Numbered from the stretch's first letter, positions 1 to 8,332 are shown. The stretch: 64,000 nucleotides of DNA from Scybalousia_A sp045221575 (GCA_045221575.1 JBGUWU010000005.1:1-64000); one strand, 5' to 3'. The notes: generated from the letters alone by a model not told the origin. Made by a program: numbers and translations.

Positions 1-3000
1 GCTGACAAAATCTGCAGGCTGTTTATTACCTTCGTTATCAAGAATAATATTGCCGTTATTATCTTTTTTATCGTGCAAAGCCTCAGCATTGTTTATGGCA
101 GTTATGGTTACACGTTTAATAGATATGCCTTTTTCTTTGTTAAGCCAGATAGGATTTTCATCTAAATTAGAAAATGCTTTTGAAGAATCATTACCATATT
201 CTTCTAATCTTTGTTTAAGAATTTGTTTTACTTTACTATCAACAACTTTATCTATACTTAAATCTTTATTGATTTCTTTTCTTATGGTGTAGATAGTTTC
301 AAAGGTAACTGTTTTAACTTTTTCTGGGACTGTTTTGCCTAATGCAAGATTATAATAAACAGGAGTTTTCTCTAAAGAGTTTTTACCTGTAAAAGCTTTT
401 TTAGGGTCGTTGTAATATTCTTCTAAACGTTTCAATAAGGCTTCTCTATAATCTTTACGACAGACAGTCATTATTTTTTCCTTAGAGAAGGAACTTCCAA
501 CTTTTTCTTCTTTGGTTACATATCTTTTTCTTTCTCCATAAATAGTTTCTTTATGTAATTGTCCTCGTGGTGTCAGCTGTATTTTTCTGTTTGTTCCTCC
601 TTTCTTCTTAGTCTTATTGATGTTTTGAGTAACAACTTTGTTTTTGGCTTTAATAGAAACTAAGATATTTTCTAATTGTTGTTTTACTTCTTGGCGAAAT
701 TCGTTTAAAGGCATAGGAGGTTTAAATAGAAGTTTGTGATGTTCATCTCTATATAGTTCTTTATTCTCTATAGCATAAGCATTACTACTCTTGTCGTTCT
801 TAGTATTTAGTTCGTTAAGATATTGTATGTAGGAATGTTTAGTAAAAGCAATAGTTAAAGCGTCCATAGCGTGATGTCTATGGTCGTTTCTTTTTGTCCA
901 ATCTTTAATTCGTCTAATCTTTTCTCCATCTTTATTTTCTATTACTTCAGTTAAACCTAATGTGTCATATTTATCCCAATTTAATTCTTGCATAACATTA
1001 ACTATCTGCCAATCTTCTCTAAGTCTATCTGTAATAGAACCTGTTGTGGTATTGACAACTTTAACAATAGAGAGAAGTATTTCTCTTGCCTTCTTTGCAA
1101 TATATTGAGAATCTTTAAGGTCTCTATTAATAAAGTCTTTTGATATATCTTGATTTTTTGTTTTTAGATTTTTGTATTTGGTAGTGCTTATTTTTTTATT
1201 CTTCCATAGATCTTCTATCCTGTTTAAATATTGTTGTAATCCCTCTTCTCCGTATTTACTTGCAACAAAATCGTATGCTGTCTCGTTTCCTTTTTCAATG
1301 TTTATATCTCTTAGTTCAAGGGTTTTGTTTGAAAAAGAATCATCAAAGAGTTTTGATTGAGGAATTATATGTTCTATATCAAACTTCTTACTAAAAACAT
1401 CTTCTTTTGCAATATAGGTGTTAGAGTATAATGTCTTGTAACCAACATGTTCTAATTCTTTATAAAGTTTATAACGAACAATATCGTTACGACTTACATT
1501 CTTAAAACCGAACGTTTGTTGTATTTCTTTAGTGTATTTTTCATTTAGTTTAGAATTATCGTTAATGGCTTTTGTCATAGATTCTCGTTCTGCAGCACTT
1601 TTCTTTAGTTCTCTTGCAAGTTCTATTCTTATCTCATCAGGTTTGCCATATTCCTCTATAATTTCATTAACAACATTTACCATTTGGTTGAGAATCTTCT
1701 CAACAACAGGATTTCTTAATGAATTTTTTGATAATAATTCCAATTTTTCTTGTAATACTTTGTTTTCTATTTGTTCCTTTGTTAAAGACTGTGCAGAATG
1801 ATTATAACCAGCCATCTCGCAAGCATCACTATATTGATAACCTTCTTTTAAGAAAGGAAGTATTTTTCTTATTGCTTTAGAGGATAAATTAGAATAATCT
1901 TCTTCAAAAGAAACGTTAGCTAATCTCTTTGCTTCTTCATTTGTAAAACCATATTCGTTTTCTAATCTTGCAATAAGATTTCCATTCCCTGTAGGAGTAT
2001 TGTCGTCTTCGTATGAATAAAGAAGATGCCAAAGACGGAAAATTAATTGTTTTTGAAGATCTGTATTGCTATCAAAGTGAAACGCATCTTCTTTTATTGA
2101 TGGTGCAATAGAATAAAGTCTTGCAAGAGTTGTATTCCCAATTATTTCCTCATAATTAAGGGTATATCCTTTAGGTTTTTCTAATAGAAGTTTTAAAATA
2201 TCAGATTTCTTTAATTTTTCTTTATATTGTAAGACTTCGAATAATTTATCTCTTTCTTCTATCTCCAAATATCTATTTTCGCCATTTTCAGATATTAATC
2301 TTAAATTGTTAAGCATTTGCCATATTCTAAACTCTTGGAATAAAGGTGATGATTTTGGACAAACTCTTAATCCAACTCTTTTCTTCTTTTTCTTACCATC
2401 AACAATTACTTCTATTTCTTTACTCTCAAAGATACAGAAATCTAATAGTCCTTTTTGACTTTTTAGTTTTCTTTGATAGAATATAATACTATCTTTTATT
2501 TCTTTCTTTAAATCAGAATTTAGTTGAGGATAGTATTTTTGTTGAGTATCCCATATCTTATTAAATTCATCTATGTAATCCTGTCTATAAAATACAAGAT
2601 TTTTAAGACTTGTATTGGGATTTTGACTAACGATATTGTATAAATACTGTCCAACGGTAAGATTTCCAAATCGTAATTCTTTACTTCTATCACTAATAGC
2701 TCCTAAATAACCAGAAGACCTACTAATTTGTCCATTTATATCTGCAATAACATAAACTAATTCTTCTTGTGTAATTTCTTTGGTTAGAGCATCTATTCTA
2801 AGTTGTAGTTCTTTTTGTTTTATTTCTTTTTTATTTCCTTTTATTTCAACAGAAAATAAATTGTATTTTGCCAAAAATATCTTTGTAACGTTTGTTTTGC
2901 TACGTCCTTGTATTTGAAGCTTAAATTCGTCTGTTAATATTTTTGAATGATATTGTTTTTGGTTATTCCAAATTCTTTCAAATTCATTTTGTAAGTCTGA

Positions 3001-3573
3001 GCGATAGAAATCTGGAAAAGTTTCTGTTCCTTTTTCTAATAGTTCTAAACAATATTGAGCAGGAGTTATATTTCTTTTTAATAATTCCTTTGCTACATCG
3101 ATGGAATCTATAAGTTGTCCATCTTCTTGTTCGCTTTGTTTTACTTTTCGGTTACTTTTGTACCCTCTTTTACTGTTGATAGATAATAGTATGCGGGCGA
3201 ACTCTTCTAAGGATACCTTTTCATTAACAGATTTTGCTCTTAAAGATAGAGTTTCAAAGGTTGTATTTTCTCCTTTCTCTGTTAGACAAGTATTATTAGA
3301 AATAATATTATGTGCTTTTAATACTTTTATTAACTCATTTCTACGCAAACGAAAACGTTGTAGATTTCTTCTTGCAGAACGTTTTAATGTACGGTCAGCA
3401 TTAGTTGTTATACTTTTTCCTTCTTCAAAATTCTTTTGCTCGTCTGTTGTTAAAGGATTAACTCTTACGCCTAAACGAACGATAGAACTTTTTTCATTAT
3501 TATCTTCTGCTTCATTTACTACAGCCCAACCAATAGAGCCAACTCCTAAATCTAATCCAAGAATCTTTTTCAT
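1..3573 (-). CDS. cas9: CRISPR-associated endonuclease Cas9, type II-C-like (C-terminus beyond left edge)
   Basis: RNA-guided DNA endonuclease of a type II CRISPR system. The open frame has no stop from the ATG at 3573 down to base 1, giving 1191 visible residues. RuvC-I is seen at the N-terminus (KKILGLDLGVGSIGWAVV, nucleophile-site D8), followed by an Arg-rich bridge helix (RTLKRSARRNLQRF). RuvC-II is IRIELAREL with E651, the HNH motif is IEHIIPQ with H735, and RuvC-III is HHAMDAL with H900/D904. All catalytic residues are present, so the nuclease looks intact. The PAM-interacting C-terminal domain is cut off; Bacteroidota Cas9s are usually about 1350-1450 aa. The start is supported by a consensus promoter just upstream, with the tracrRNA divergent. 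Sub-type II-C is inferred from size and Bacteroidota likeness, because cas1/cas2 and the array are outside the window. Confidence 0.97.
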   Translation of the reverse strand, partial: MKKILGLDLGVGSIGWAVVNEAEDNNEKSSIVRLGVRVNPLTTDEQKNFEEGKSITTNADRTLKRSARRNLQRFRLRRNELIKVLKAHNIISNNTCLTEKGENTTFETLSLRAKSVNEKVSLEEFARILLSINSKRGYKSNRKVKQSEQEDGQLIDSIDVAKELLKRNITPAQYCLELLEKGTETFPDFYRSDLQNEFERIWNNQKQYHSKILTDEFKLQIQGRSKTNVTKIFLAKYNLFSVEIKGNKKEIKQKELQLRIDALTKEITQEELVYVIADINGQISRSSGYLGAISDRSKELRFGNLTVGQYLYNIVSQNPNTSLKNLVFYRQDYIDEFNKIWDTQQKYYPQLNSDLKKEIKDSIIFYQRKLKSQKGLLDFCIFESKEIEVIVDGKKKKKRVGLRVCPKSSPLFQEFRIWQMLNNLRLISENGENRYLEIEERDKLFEVLQYKEKLKKSDILKLLLEKPKGYTLNYEEIIGNTTLARLYSIAPSIKEDAFHFDSNTDLQKQLIFRLWHLLYSYEDDNTPTGNGNLIARLENEYGFTNEEAKRLANVSFEEDYSNLSSKAIRKILPFLKEGYQYSDACEMAGYNHSAQSLTKEQIENKVLQEKLELLSKNSLRNPVVEKILNQMVNVVNEIIEEYGKPDEIRIELARELKKSAAERESMTKAINDNSKLNEKYTKEIQQTFGFKNVSRNDIVRYKLYKELEHVGYKTLYSNTYIAKEDVFSKKFDIEHIIPQSKLFDDSFSNKTLELRDINIEKGNETAYDFVASKYGEEGLQQYLNRIEDLWKNKKISTTKYKNLKTKNQDISKDFINRDLKDSQYIAKKAREILLSIVKVVNTTTGSITDRLREDWQIVNVMQELNWDKYDTLGLTEVIENKDGEKIRRIKDWTKRNDHRHHAMDALTIAFTKHSYIQYLNELNTKNDKSSNAYAIENKELYRDEHHKLLFKPPMPLNEFRQEVKQQLENILVSIKAKNKVVTQNINKTKKKGGTNRKIQLTPRGQLHKETIYGERKRYVTKEEKVGSSFSKEKIMTVCRKDYREALLKRLEEYYNDPKKAFTGKNSLEKTPVYYNLALGKTVPEKVKTVTFETIYTIRKEINKDLSIDKVVDSKVKQILKQRLEEYGNDSSKAFSNLDENPIWLNKEKGISIKRVTITAINNAEALHDKKDNNGNIILDNEGNKQPADFVS

Positions 3574-3600
3574 AACAATTACTCTGTATTTTTAACACGA

Positions 3601-3629
3601 CAAAGTTACTAAAAAATAAATAAAACAAA
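3601..3629 (-). promoter_or_regulatory. cas9 promoter (Bacteroidota sigma consensus)
   Basis: Reading the minus strand, TTTG (3629-3626) is followed after 17 nt by TAACTTTG (3608-3601), a perfect match to the Bacteroidota -33/-7 consensus TTTG/TAnnTTTG. The cas9 ATG lies 28 nt beyond the -7 box, so the leader is short. There is no Shine-Dalgarno-like sequence before the ATG, as is usual in this phylum. Confidence 0.85.
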
Positions 3630-3647
3630 AAAATTTTCCTTTAAAAG

Positions 3648-3678
3648 TTTGTTATAATGAAATTTTATTATACCTTTG
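3648..3678 (+). promoter_or_regulatory. tracrRNA promoter
   Basis: TTTG at 3648-3651, a 19-nt spacer, then TACCTTTG at 3671-3678: a perfect TTTG/TAnnTTTG promoter on the plus strand. It points away from the cas9 promoter; the two -33 boxes are only 18 bp apart, forming a compact divergent regulatory region. Transcription would start at about 3682-3686. Confidence 0.85.
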
Positions 3679-3683
3679 TCGGA

Positions 3684-3761
3684 CAAAATTGAAGCAATTC
3701 ACAATAAGGATTATTCCGTTGTGAAAACATCAAAGACAGGACTACGGTCTTGTCTTTTTTT
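3684..3761 (+). ncRNA. tracrRNA for the adjacent Cas9
   Basis: Predicted trans-activating CRISPR RNA of about 75-80 nt. Parts in order: consensus promoter (3648-3678); a candidate anti-repeat GAAGCAATTCACAA (3691-3704), which would pair with a repeat containing TTGTGAATTGCTTC; a short nexus-like hairpin GGA-TTAT-TCC (3708-3717); and an 11-bp terminator hairpin (3732-3742 with 3747-3757, one G-U, loop TACG) running into a T tract. Repeats beginning GTTGTGA are typical of Bacteroidota type II-C loci, which fits. Placement just upstream of cas9 and divergent from it is a common arrangement. Any protein reading frame here would overlap the promoter and is not considered real. The repeat itself is outside the window, so the pairing is predicted, not observed. 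Confidence 0.85.
3732..3761 (+). terminator. tracrRNA intrinsic terminator
   Basis: An 11-bp stem (AAAGACAGGAC with GTCTTGTCTTT, one G-U pair), tetraloop TACG, followed by a T run. It doubles as the 3' hairpin of the tracrRNA. Confidence 0.85.
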
Positions 3762-3797
3762 ATTGTATAAGTTGAGGGTTTTACAAAAGCAAATAAA

Positions 3798-3830
3798 AAT
3801 TGAGATGGCTTTTTTAAAGCCATCTCAATT
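3798..3830 (-). terminator. Terminator of the prfB operon
   Basis: A perfect 15-bp inverted repeat (3798-3812 with 3816-3830, 3-nt loop). On the minus strand it lies 33 nt past the prfB stop and is followed by TTTTTATTT, a typical intrinsic terminator. It also separates the tracrRNA from the prfB operon. Confidence 0.8.
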
Positions 3831-3859
3831 ACTTATTTCTAATTACTTATTACTAATTA
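3831..3859. repeat. ATTAGAA/TTCTAAT low-complexity array
   Basis: A short run of TTTCTAATTACTTATTACTAATTAAAA-type sequence between the prfB terminator and the prfB stop codon. It belongs to a family of interspersed arrays in this window (8350-8500, 11321-11350, 11718-11755, 23165-23275). Only one arm is present here. Confidence 0.6.
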
Positions 3860-3862
3860 AAA

Positions 3863-4946
3863 TCAACCGAACTGCATTAGATATGATTTAATAAAACCAT
3901 CTAAACCTCCATCTAAAACATCGTTAGTATCAGAAGTTTCGTAGTTTGTTCTAAGGTCTTTAACCATGTGATAAGGGTGAAGAACGTATGAACGTATTTG
4001 AGAACCCCATTCAACACGTTTCTTCCCTGCTTCTATCTCTGCTATCTTCTCTTGTTTTTTTCTTAACTCCATTTCATAAAGTTGGCTTCGAAGCATTTGT
4101 AAAGCTTTCTCTCTGTTTTGAAGTTGAGAACGTGTTTGCTGACACTCTATTATTATGTTCTCAGGTTTGTAATGAAGACGTACTGCTGTTTCTACCTTAT
4201 TTACATTTTGACCTCCTGGACCTCCAGAACGGAATGTGTCCCATTCTATATCAGCAGGGTTAATATTTATCTCAATATTTTCATCTACGATAGGATAAAC
4301 ATAAACAGAAGCAAAAGAAGTATGTCTTTTGTTAGCAGCATCAAAAGGAGAAAGTCTTACTAAGCGATGTACTCCATTTTCTCCTTTAAGATAACCATAA
4401 CAATATTGACCTGTTATTTCTAAGGTAACATTTTTCAGTCCAGCGACGTCGCCTTCTTGTGAAGATACCTCTTCCACTTTGTAACCACTTCGTTCTGCCC
4501 AACGCAAGTACATACGCATAAGCATAGAAACCCAATCACAACTCTCTGTTCCTCCTGCTCCAGAGTTGATGGTCAGCATACAAGAGAGTTTGTCTTCTTC
4601 GTTGCCAAGCATCTTTTTAAATTCAAGGTCTTCTATTTTCTTTTGAGTGAGTAATATCTGTGCGTTAAGTTCTTTCTCTTCTGCTTCACCAGCATCAAAA
4701 AACTCTTTCAACACACTTAAATCGTCAAAGGATTCTTTTACTTCTTTGTAGGAAGAAACAATATCTTTTATTCCTGCCAACTCCTTAAGAAGTTTTTCTG
4801 CTTTTTTGCTATCAGACCAAAAGTCTGCTTGTTCTGTTATGGTTTGTTTTTCTTCTATTTCTTTCTCTTTCTTTGCGATGTCAAAGACACCTCCATAGAT
4901 CTTGCACTCTAAGGTCAAAATCTTTGATAGTTTCTTCTATTGTCAT
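3863..4946 (-). CDS. prfB: Peptide chain release factor 2, expressed by programmed +1 frameshift
   Basis: RF2 recognises UGA/UAA stop codons and triggers peptide release. The first frame starts at the ATG at 4946 and reads 21 codons (MTIEETIKDF...WRCL) to an in-frame TGA (4883-4881). A +1 slip at CTT TGA C puts translation into the frame that continues ...DIAKKEKEI to the stop at 3863, giving about 360 aa. A GGAGG Shine-Dalgarno-like sequence sits three bases before CTT, exactly as in the classical prfB site. The SPF codon-recognition motif (residues 199-201) and catalytic GGQ (244-246) are present. A frame-naive gene caller would start at an in-frame ATG at 4918 and give a wrong N-terminus. 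It is the last gene of the operon, 16 nt after purN. Confidence 0.95.
4880..4896 (-). promoter_or_regulatory. prfB programmed +1 frameshift site
   Basis: Minus-strand sequence GGAGG TGT CTT TGA C. The slippery CTT codon is followed by the TGA stop, and the SD-like element stimulates the slip. This is the autoregulatory RF2 frameshift signal: low RF2 leaves the ribosome paused at UGA, favouring the shift. Confidence 0.92.
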
Positions 4947-4962
4947 TATTATTGTAAGGTTT

Positions 4963-5535
4963 TTATATTGTTTTGTTTATTACTTTCTCAATAACCTTTG
5001 GAAAATGTTCTTTTTCTAAAAGATGTATTTTTTCTGCTAAGGTGTCGGCATTGTCTTTTTCTGTGATAGAACATTTAGCTTGAAATATTATATCACCGCT
5101 ATCATATTTTTCATTAACATAATGAATAGTTATGCCACTTTCTTTTTCTTTTGCTTTTATCACTGCTTCATGCACATGATGACCATACATACCTTTACCG
5201 CCATAGTTAGGCAAAAGAGCAGGGTGAATGTTTATTATTCTATGATCATATTCTGCTAATATGTTTTGAGGTACTAACCAAAGAAAACCTGCAAGAATGA
5301 TATAATCTATTTCTCTTGCTTTCAAAAGATTTAGAACGTTGTCTGTTTCATAAAAATCTTTTCTGTTAAAATAAAAACAATCTAATCCAAGTTTCTTAGC
5401 ACGTTCTATTACATATATATTTTGTTTATTGACTACAACACAAGAAATATTAACTTCTTTTTTATCCATAAAATATTCAGTAATCTGCTGAACATTGGTG
5501 CCGTTTCCAGAAGCGAATAAAGCAATGTTTTTCAT
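4963..5535 (-). CDS. purN: Phosphoribosylglycinamide formyltransferase
   Basis: Transfers a formyl group from 10-formyl-THF to GAR in purine synthesis. 190 aa is the normal PurN length. It starts MKNIALFASGNGTN (phosphate-binding loop), has the NIHPALLP motif with the catalytic Asn-His pair, and YDSGDII with the catalytic Asp. In many PurNs the loop after NIHPALLP is hydrophobic F-x-G; here it reads NYGGKGMYG, the form common in Bacteroidota. It lies between tsaC and prfB in the same minus-strand operon. purE is elsewhere in the window (11763-12269), so the pur genes are scattered. Confidence 0.95.
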   Translation of the reverse strand: MKNIALFASGNGTNVQQITEYFMDKKEVNISCVVVNKQNIYVIERAKKLGLDCFYFNRKDFYETDNVLNLLKAREIDYIILAGFLWLVPQNILAEYDHRIINIHPALLPNYGGKGMYGHHVHEAVIKAKEKESGITIHYVNEKYDSGDIIFQAKCSITEKDNADTLAEKIHLLEKEHFPKVIEKVINKTI

Positions 5536-5568
5536 AATAGATTATATTTTGATTTTATCTTATTTGTT

Positions 5569-6126
5569 TTATCTTATTTGTTCTATCTTATTATTTTCTT
5601 TTATTATAAATATTGAAGAGGGATTGGAGTTGTTTGCCTCTTCTCTTTGTGCATGACTGACGTAATCGGCTTTTGTTAAAAAAGATTTATCTATATCTGA
5701 AAAGTTTTTTGGAGAAGGTGAGCCAGAAAAATTAGCAGAGGAACTGACGATAGGATAAGGGAATTCACAAAAAAGTTTTTGAAGGAAATCAGTCTTAGCA
5801 ATACGAATACCTAAATACTCATTAAAAGAAAGATTTTTCAACGGCAGAACCTTAATACCTTTATAGAGAATAGTTGTAGGGATATTTTTCTTTTCGTTTT
5901 CTTCTATTAAATCTATAGCTTGTTGAGGTAGATGTTCTACATATTGAGATAACATTTGAATATCTTTAACCAAAACAATAAAACTTTTATTTTTATCTCT
6001 ACCTTTTATCTCCTTTATCTTCTCTATAGCAGAAACATTCAAAGCATCACAACCTATACCCCAGATAGTATCTGTTGGGTATATAAGTATTTCACCCTTT
6101 TGTAGTATTTCTGCTTCTTTCATCAT
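5569..6126 (-). CDS. tsaC: L-threonylcarbamoyladenylate synthase, Sua5/YciO/YrdC family
   Basis: Makes threonylcarbamoyl-AMP for the t6A37 modification of ANN-decoding tRNAs. 185 aa with the YrdC fold signature: YPTDTIWGIGCDA near the N-terminus, KGRDKNKSF, LGIRIA, and SSSANFSGSPSP in the C-terminal half. It lacks the extra Sua5 C-terminal domain, so it is the short TsaC/YrdC form. Its 3' end, including the stop codon, lies in a tandem repeat of a 14-bp unit (5553-5580), so the last residues may vary between strains. It begins 3 nt after the upstream lipoprotein gene, implying translational coupling. Confidence 0.92.
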   Translation of the reverse strand: MMKEAEILQKGEILIYPTDTIWGIGCDALNVSAIEKIKEIKGRDKNKSFIVLVKDIQMLSQYVEHLPQQAIDLIEENEKKNIPTTILYKGIKVLPLKNLSFNEYLGIRIAKTDFLQKLFCEFPYPIVSSSANFSGSPSPKNFSDIDKSFLTKADYVSHAQREEANNSNPSSIFIIKENNKIEQIR

Positions 6127-6129
6127 AGG

Positions 6130-6441
6130 TTATTTAGCCAATTTTTGCATTAGTTTAGGATTGTCTAAGTATGTTTGCATATCCTTATCATAAACATCTT
6201 CAGAAATGTTATAATGTTTTAGTATGCTTTGTTTATATTCTTGCATAAGTTGTTGTCTCTCTTCTTTGCTGAGGTTGTTGTCCATCGTCATACGCTCTGC
6301 TTTTGACATATCTGTCATAATCTGTAACATAGTTGCAGGCTGTATGCTTACTTTTGGTAGTTTCTTATCTTTGTTTCCTGAGCAAGCGAACAGAGAAAGG
6401 AATATAAATAATAGTAATATGTATTTTATTTTCGCTATCAT
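6130..6441 (-). CDS. DUF4296-type lipoprotein
   Basis: 103 aa with an N-terminal signal peptide and lipobox (LSLFAC, Cys20), so it is probably outer-membrane or periplasmic lipid-anchored. The remainder is a small helical region (KVSIQPATMLQIMTDMSKAE...) that resembles the DUF4296 family of Bacteroidota. That family has no known function. It is packed tightly between tsaC and the uridine phosphorylase gene in the operon (3 nt and 5 nt spacings), so it is certainly co-transcribed with them. Confidence 0.85.
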   Translation of the reverse strand: MIAKIKYILLLFIFLSLFACSGNKDKKLPKVSIQPATMLQIMTDMSKAERMTMDNNLSKEERQQLMQEYKQSILKHYNISEDVYDKDMQTYLDNPKLMQKLAK

Positions 6442-6446
6442 AGAGT

Positions 6447-7328
6447 TTAAAGTCTTTGAAGAACAGTTTCTATAAGAGTATTCATTGATTGGTGATAATC
6501 TTTTGCAAAAGAACCTTGAAGCCTATTAGCAACTACATTACAAATAGTTAATACATTATGACCAAGACTTTTTCCTAAACAATATAAAGCAGACGTCTCC
6601 ATTTCATAGTTTGTTGTTGGAACGCCATTATAAGAGAATAAAGGAAGAAGATTATTTATGTTTTTTTCTCTAAGAGATAAGCGTAGTTCTCTTCCTTGTG
6701 GGCCATAGAAACCTGGTGCTGTTATTGTTATTCCTTTTCTTATATCAAACGCAATTTTATCCAATAGCTCTTGAGAAGCTTTTGCTCCGTATGGAACAGG
6801 CAACAAAGCATTCCAATCCATGAAATTAATGAAAGAGTGTTGCAGTTCTTCTTCTACAACATCGTGATCTAACTCATAAAACCACATCATTCCATCTATA
6901 CCAACCACATATTCACTACAGATATATGTGTTTATATCCATATCTTTTTGTAAAGCTCCTGTGGTTCCAAGTCTTATAAGATTGAGAGCAGTCTTTTCTG
7001 TCTTTATCTCTCGTGTTTTAAGGTTAATATTCTTGCAAGCATCTAACTCTGTAAGGACTATATCAATATTATCTACACCCATACCTGTAGAAATAGCCGT
7101 AACTCTCTTGCCGTTGTATGTTCCTGTGTGTGCAGTTATCTCTCTGTTGCTTTTCTTTACCTCTATCGTAGAAAAAAAACTACTAACATTTTCTACACGT
7201 CCAGGATCTCCTACAAGGATAACATTTTCTGCTAACTCCTCAGGAAAAAGTCTTATATGATAAAGACTTCCATCTTCAGCAAGAGTAAGTTCTGAACTTA
7301 GAAAATTTTTACTTTCCTTACTTTCCAT
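6447..7328 (-). CDS. Nucleoside phosphorylase, uridine phosphorylase-like
   Basis: Phosphorolysis of a nucleoside (probably uridine) to base and ribose-1-phosphate for pyrimidine salvage. 293 aa of the PNP/UDP phosphorylase superfamily: VILVGDPGRV (phosphate-binding loop), STGMGVDNIDIVLTELDA, RLGTTGALQ, and NYEMETSALY with the ribose-binding Glu. This longer Bacteroidota branch is normally annotated uridine phosphorylase; the exact base specificity cannot be read from sequence. Its ATG overlaps the stop codon of the prenyl synthetase gene by one base, so the pair is translationally coupled. Confidence 0.88.
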   Translation of the reverse strand: MESKESKNFLSSELTLAEDGSLYHIRLFPEELAENVILVGDPGRVENVSSFFSTIEVKKSNREITAHTGTYNGKRVTAISTGMGVDNIDIVLTELDACKNINLKTREIKTEKTALNLIRLGTTGALQKDMDINTYICSEYVVGIDGMMWFYELDHDVVEEELQHSFINFMDWNALLPVPYGAKASQELLDKIAFDIRKGITITAPGFYGPQGRELRLSLREKNINNLLPLFSYNGVPTTNYEMETSALYCLGKSLGHNVLTICNVVANRLQGSFAKDYHQSMNTLIETVLQRL

Positions 7329-8302
7329 TATCTATTTCTCTTTAAAAGGTTACGGATAAGAGTTATAAGGTTTTGTTTTCTTTCTCCTTCAACATCTATC
7401 TTCTCCACACTCTCTATTGCTTTCTCAGAATATTGTTTTATTAAGAACTCCACATCTTTTCTTACCTCATATTTCTCAAACAATCCTTTAACCTCAGCTA
7501 TTTTCTTTTGAACATCAATATTTTTTTCAGTGTATAGTTCAATCAAACGTTGTCTATCTTGTTCAGAAGCTTTATCTAATGCAGATAAATATAATATTGT
7601 TTTCTTGTTGTCTGCTATGTCAGTACCAGAAACCTTGCCGAACTCTTTTAAATCACTCCAACAATCTAAGACATCATCTTGCAATTGGAAAGCAATACCT
7701 AAATATAAGCCTACCTCTGCAAGAAGATTCATATTCTCTTTAGAAGCGTTGGCAACAATAGCACCCATTTTCAAAGAACCAGCAAGTAAGATACTTGTCT
7801 TTAAGCTTATCATGGTGATGTACTCTTGAATGCTTACATCATTTCTTGCTTCAAAAGTCATATCGTAAGCTTGTCCTTCGCACACTTTTATCAAAACAGA
7901 GGTTATGGTCTTAACTAAAAAAGGAATCTTATCTTCTGAACAATTCATAAGTTGTTCGTATGCCATAGCATAGATAACATCGCCTGAGAGAATGGCTTTA
8001 TTTATACCATATTTTTGATAAACAGTTGGCTTGCCTCTACGAAGAGGTGATAAGTCCATAATATCATCATGAACTAAGGTAAAGTTATGCAATAACTCTA
8101 CAGCAATAGCAGGATATTCAGCTTCTTCTAAGTCATCGCTGAACATATTTGCAGCTAATAACACCAAGAGAGGTCTTATTCTTTTTCCACCTTGATGCAT
8201 TGCATACTCTATTGGTTCATATAAACTCAAAGGCTGTTTTTCAAATTTTTTGTTATCTATTATTGTGGTAACTCTATTTTGTAATTCTTCTAAACTATAC
8301 AT
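7328..8302 (-). CDS. Polyprenyl diphosphate synthase (trans-isoprenyl)
   Basis: Condenses isopentenyl diphosphate units onto an allylic primer to make a long-chain polyprenyl diphosphate, most likely the menaquinone side chain. 324 aa. It carries GGKRIRP, the first Asp-rich motif DDIMD (79-83) followed by LRRGKPTVY, and the second motif DDVLD. Length and motifs match octaprenyl/solanesyl-type synthases (IspB family); the chain length cannot be decided from sequence. It is the first gene of the operon ending at prfB; a TATCTTTG -7 box lies 35 nt upstream (8337-8344), abutting an ATTAGAA array. dxr of the same isoprenoid route is at 30222-31391. Confidence 0.93.
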   Translation of the reverse strand: MYSLEELQNRVTTIIDNKKFEKQPLSLYEPIEYAMHQGGKRIRPLLVLLAANMFSDDLEEAEYPAIAVELLHNFTLVHDDIMDLSPLRRGKPTVYQKYGINKAILSGDVIYAMAYEQLMNCSEDKIPFLVKTITSVLIKVCEGQAYDMTFEARNDVSIQEYITMISLKTSILLAGSLKMGAIVANASKENMNLLAEVGLYLGIAFQLQDDVLDCWSDLKEFGKVSGTDIADNKKTILYLSALDKASEQDRQRLIELYTEKNIDVQKKIAEVKGLFEKYEVRKDVEFLIKQYSEKAIESVEKIDVEGERKQNLITLIRNLLKRNR

Positions 8303-8332
8303 ATTACTATTGTCTATTAGTTTGTTTTTTCA

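Noticed and set aside
3676..3891. Open reading frame of 71 codons on the plus strand between cas9 and prfB.
   Set aside because: It starts at a TTG inside the -7 box of the tracrRNA promoter and runs through the tracrRNA terminator and the prfB terminator; no protein-like features.
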